Assembly (NCBI GenBank): GCA_021292105.1 | Contig: CM037867.1 | Coordinates: forward strand, 42,609,843 to 42,673,842 | Source: Anadara kagoshimensis | Taxonomy: Eukaryota; Mollusca; Bivalvia; Arcoida; Arcidae | DNA: 64,000 nucleotides | Reading direction: 5' to 3' | Part shown: in pieces, positions 60,671 through 64,000 of the stretch | How the letters are laid out: each line of letters begins with the position of its first letter | Numbering within the stretch: position 1 is the first letter of the stretch | Position numbers and translations under genes: made by a program | Notes under the pieces: generated by a model | The model's database searches: none | Seen by the model: only the letters and a program-made list of their open reading frames with translations | What the model was told of the DNA's origin: nothing

Positions 60671-60695
60671 AAAAAAAAAAAAAAAAAAAAAAAAA
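60671..60695. repeat. Poly-A run, 25 bases
   Basis: Uninterrupted A run following GAAATAC. It may be the tail of a retroposed sequence on the plus strand, but no parent element is recognised upstream. Confidence 0.95.
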
Positions 60696-61352
60696 CAGGA
60701 GAGGTAATGTAGCAGGGATGAGCTACTGTATTTCCATAAATTGAGTGCACATGGTTTTTATTATTTATTTCTTTTAACTGAACATATTTCCATTAACCTA
60801 TCAATAAAATGCATTTAAAATGCATTGACCTAATCAAATAATATTTTTAATTAAAAACATTATTGTTCAGTCCTCCTGTACATAGAGAAATTTTGCGAAA
60901 ATTTTTGGAAATTTGATAAAGTTTATATACCAATTGGGTGTCATTCAAAGTTACGTACATCAGGTAGGTCATTGTAGTTCAGGTTTTTTCCACGTGTGAA
61001 TATCATGATTATTCCAATTATGACATAACGTTTATAGTTGTTCCAAGTAAGAAGGTACAGAAGGGATAATTTTGACATAGTCATATTTGTTGTTTTGTTT
61101 AAAAGTTCAACAAATGCTCTATGTACAGAATGAAGTTCACTTTTTCATGAATGAAAAATATTTTTTCCTATCAGGTCAGTATATTTTGTATTAAGTTTTG
61201 ACAATTTTTTTGCGAGTTTTGTTGGAAAATACGACTTTATTCTTGCATTTTCCATGTGCACTTAATTTGTGGAAATACAGTAGTTGTGGTGTTGTAGTGT
61301 TGTATATATATAGTAGATATAATAGAGTGATTTACTGTCAGACTTTCTGGTC

Positions 61353-61500
61353 CGGCTCATGAGCCTTGTGGTAGAACGCTTACTTTTCACCTGGGATGGC
61401 TGGATGCAATCCTCAGCCAAGGCACTTGGTGAGGCAGATAAATGCCCTGTGTTTGGTGTTTAGTATAGAGATTTCCTAAAGAAATAAGCTTGCCCTAATG
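61353..61500 (+). mobile_element. tRNA-like SINE head, degenerate
   Basis: The plus strand reads GAGCCTTGTGGTAGAACGCT (box-A-like), then GGCTGGATGCAATCCTC (box-B-like), followed by a short body (AAGGCACTTGGTGAGGCAG). The spacing is tRNA-like. No shared SINE tail is visible, so it may be truncated. Confidence 0.5.
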
Positions 61501-61704
61501 TTGCTATAGTTTGTCTTAATGAGAATCATCATATACTTGTAAACACATTATTTGGAAACATCAAAAATGTAATTTGCTTACTGAAGGATAAATCAATCTT
61601 TTTTAAATAATAATATATTCCCTGCAGTTAAGGAAACAAAAATCACTGAAGGACCCAGGATAAGTATGTTTGGACATTTTTATCAGGAATATATACATAT
61701 CTAC

Positions 61705-61935
61705 AAATCTGTGTGTATCTGTCTGAATATCACAAACAAAATCTGTAAATCTGTGTGTATCTGTCTGAATATCACAAACAAAATCTGTAAATCTGTGTGT
61801 ATCTGTCTGAATATCACAAACAAAATCTGTAAATCTGTGTGTATCTGTCTGAATATCACAAACAAAATCTGTAAATCTGTGTGTATCTGTCTGAATATCA
61901 CAAACAAAATCTGTAAATCTGTGTGTATCTGTCTG
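61705..61935. repeat. 42-bp minisatellite, 5.5 copies
   Basis: The unit is AAATCTGTGTGTATCTGTCT then GAATATCACAAACAAAATCTGT. Starts are at 61705, 61747, 61789, 61831, 61873 and 61915, and copies are identical as far as I can see. At 14 codons per unit it is open on both strands (79-92 codons). The sequence is unrelated to the 42-bp array at 34880. Confidence 0.95.
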
Positions 61936-62496
61936 ACCATCTAAATTCTGACAACAATTGGCTCAGTCCCTGTCTGCTGGTCATCATCTAGTGGACGTTA
62001 AGATCTGTGTATCAGTTTCAGACAACATTAAGCTGATATCCCTGTATGTTATATAGCCTTTAGCTACTTATAGTGATAAATATAATTGACATTTAATATA
62101 TATTGGTCAGATTAAAACTTGTTTTATCTTTAACAGTAAAAGTGGTCAACACACCTGATGCAGGTGTATAAATCTTGTCTAAACCTAATCAGTCGTCTGT
62201 TTTTCCCTGTCTAACTGTACAGGTATTTACATACTTTGGGGGTAGGTTTACCGTCGTTAGGTAACTGTGTACCCGTCGTTAGGTAACTGTGTACCTTGTT
62301 ATTTTGTTGTTATCATAAGTTTTTATTACCAGATGACGTAATTCATTTCTCATAATGTACTGGTCAACATGTTGTAATTGGTTTAAATGTTCTGGTCAGT
62401 ATGGTCAGTAGTAGTTAATGTATTGTCATTGTCTACTTTGTCTGTGGTTATAATACCCAGTAGACCATGACCACATTGATGTAGCCGGTATTTCAT
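61936..62496. other. Non-coding stretch before SINE copy 3
   Basis: Nothing recognised except a 22-bp duplication at 62251-62294 (CCGTCGTTAGGTAACTGTGT repeated). Confidence 0.5.
62251..62294. repeat. 22-bp direct duplication
   Basis: CCGTCGTTAGGTAACTGTGT plus AC occurs at 62251 and 62273, identical. Confidence 0.92.
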
Positions 62497-62722
62497 TGTG
62501 GGGCCTAGGTGGCTTAGTGGTCTAAAGTGTGCCCCTTTATACAGGACCTCTAACTGTCCAGGTTTGAATACCTTTTGGGATTCTATAGTGAGAAAGTCTG
62601 TCATATCACTTGAAAAAGTTGGTGGTTTTTCTCTAGGCAATCCAGTTTCCTCCACCATCCCAGAACTGACTGCCTCAATATAAAGTGAAAGAATCTTGAC
62701 TGGGGTGTAAAAAAAACACCAT
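62497..62722 (+). mobile_element. tRNA-derived SINE, copy 3
   Basis: The head reads GGCCTAGGTGGCTTAGTGGT (box A) then CCAGGTTTGAATACC (box B), with Leu/Ser-like spacing. It is followed by TCCAGTTTCCTCCACC, which resembles the conserved central V-domain style of SINEs. The tail CAATATAAAGTGAAAGAATC then TTGACTGGGGTGTAAAAAA matches copies 1 and 2 in inverse orientation. Small frames on both strands are not genes. Confidence 0.8.
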
Positions 62723-63420
62723 TATTCCACGCCTTTACTCTGTATTTCATAGACACTATACCTGTACATCTATTTACAGTGGTGAAGCAACTAAAGCCAT
62801 AAGTTCTCTAACCACTGTAGATTAAGTAAAGCTGTCAGCTATAATTTAGCTAATCTCTGGCATTTTGAGTCAAAGTGTGCTAGTTTAACAGCAAATTATA
62901 ATGGGATATTTGCATTTATGTAATGGGTCAAATGGAAATGATTTCACCGTTAGAATTGTTCTATATCGAGTAGAAGCTACTGGTGATAATTCACAATCTT
63001 GATTTATAAATACTAAAGAATTGAATGATCATACATGCCATAAATTAACTCAAAAACTCACTTCAGTATACACCAGCAATTTTCTTTTAATAGAAATTTA
63101 TTGTTATCCCATTTTTTAAAATAATGAATAGGCCCAAGCCTATATGGCCAAATAGAAGCTAGCCAATGCTCTGACATTATAGACAATGATAGGGGACATT
63201 TTCAACACAATAGAGAGATATTTTTATCAAAGTTCTGTATATGTATGTAATATCTCTATATTTTAACACTGGTAATTTTACTAAAACATCATATTCTGCT
63301 GTTTGGTGATATGATTGGTTTTACAGACAGCAGACACCATACTTCACAATAACATGATGGATTAAAAATCATATGTTTGGAATTTGAGATTTGACTTCAA
63401 TCAGATTAAGCATTATAATG

Positions 63421-63459
<39 letters not shown>

Positions 63460-64000
63460 CTGTATGTATATCAGATGTTTACGGAATCATTCATTAAAAT
63501 CTGATGAATTACATAGAATGATATATGGCAATCAAATCCATATCCGAATCAGTAAATAAGTTCTAAATGACAGTTACACTATATCTACCTTTGAGTTAAA
63601 TAAGCAACCTTAAATCCCGTTAACTCTGGTTTTGTGGATATCTACAAAAATGATGATGCAGCTTTAAATAATACCAGGTACTTCATTCTTCTAACCATGG
63701 CAGTTGTTTTAGTGATGATTATTATGTCCCTCAAAATGAGATGGGTAACATAAAGTGTTTACTCCATAACTTCTGTCAACATTTTGTCTATCACTTTTCT
63801 TGAAAACTTTTCAAAAGATCTTTTTGAAACTGCACAGGAACAATCTGGAATAGATGTGCTTTGACTATTCCTATTTCTATTATAATGATTGTTTGGGAAA
63901 GCTCGGATTTCTTACTAAGGGTTTGTTTGGGGGACACTTTTGAAATGACATCCCATTTCAGTTTGTAACTTGTTTCATTTTTGTGGCAGCGACAGTAAGC
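62723..64000. other. AT-rich stretch to the window end, no recognised gene
   Basis: Nothing is recognised apart from the TA microsatellite at 63424-63455. Confidence 0.5.
63424..63455. repeat. (TA)n microsatellite, about 15 units
   Basis: Uninterrupted alternation of T and A flanked by TGTATGTA on the left and TTTATCTGTATGTA on the right. Confidence 0.93.

Larger units (their letters stand above)
59360..61352. other. AT-rich stretch with homopolymer runs, no recognised gene
   Basis: No gene is recognised. It includes a run of 25 T (59372-59396), diverged AGGTCAAAG/GGTCAAGG dispersed repeat (59470-59830), a 69-bp duplication (60349-60477) and a run of 25 A (60671-60695). Confidence 0.5.

Overview
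The window looks like a gene-poor, AT-rich stretch of an animal genome, most likely a mollusc and probably a bivalve. I infer this from the dispersed-repeat landscape: elements opening with TAGCTCACCTG, scattered GGTCAAGGTCA motifs, tRNA-headed SINEs ending in a tail like CTTGACTGGGACGTTAAAC, and a complete Ty3/gypsy retrotransposon. I see no bacterial-type gene organisation, no rRNA gene, no functional tRNA gene and no convincing host protein-coding gene. The species call is an inference, not a demonstration.

The dominant feature is tandem repetition. About 28 kb of the 64 kb (roughly 44 percent, summed from array boundaries) lies in minisatellite arrays. From left to right these are: 44-bp x3 (282-413), 34-bp (478-960), mixed 41/27-bp (962-3682), 34-bp (5751-6060), 26-bp (8571-8883), a C+T-only tract (11160-12002), 39-bp (12003-12820), 85-bp (12824-13060), mixed 29/42-bp (16069-23049), 29-bp (27394-31799), 52-bp (32598-33322), 21-bp (34200-34287), 42-bp (34880-41915), a modular 23/43/50-bp array (47744-49423), 85-bp (50651-52857) and 42-bp (61705-61935). 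Several show higher-order structure, meaning blocks of many units duplicated together. The long open frames across these arrays come from stop-free short units, often open in several frames or on both strands. I do not treat them as genes.

The only intact protein-coding gene is the 1343-residue Gag-Pol polyprotein of an LTR retrotransposon on the minus strand (54656-59354). The element has two 197-bp LTRs differing at two positions, a perfect 5-bp target duplication (GGTTT), a tRNA-Leu-type primer binding site, a polypurine tract, paired CRE-like TGACGTCA sites in each LTR and one unbroken gag-pol frame. It appears to be a young insertion that may still be competent.

Other mobile remnants are a degenerate, internally deleted mariner/Tc1-type transposase (26821-27340, minus) just before the 29-bp array, three SINE copies sharing one 3' tail (45485-45775 minus, 53706-54005 minus, 62497-62722 plus), more tRNA-like modules (14918-15171, 15957-16015, 25837-25905, 61353-61500), MITE-like elements with terminal inverted repeats (33640-33826, 44332-44564, 13441-13830) and a 27-bp-arm inverted repeat (3997-4098). 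The remaining sequence is AT-rich intergenic or intronic DNA with no recognisable exons apart from one weak candidate at 13199-13261.
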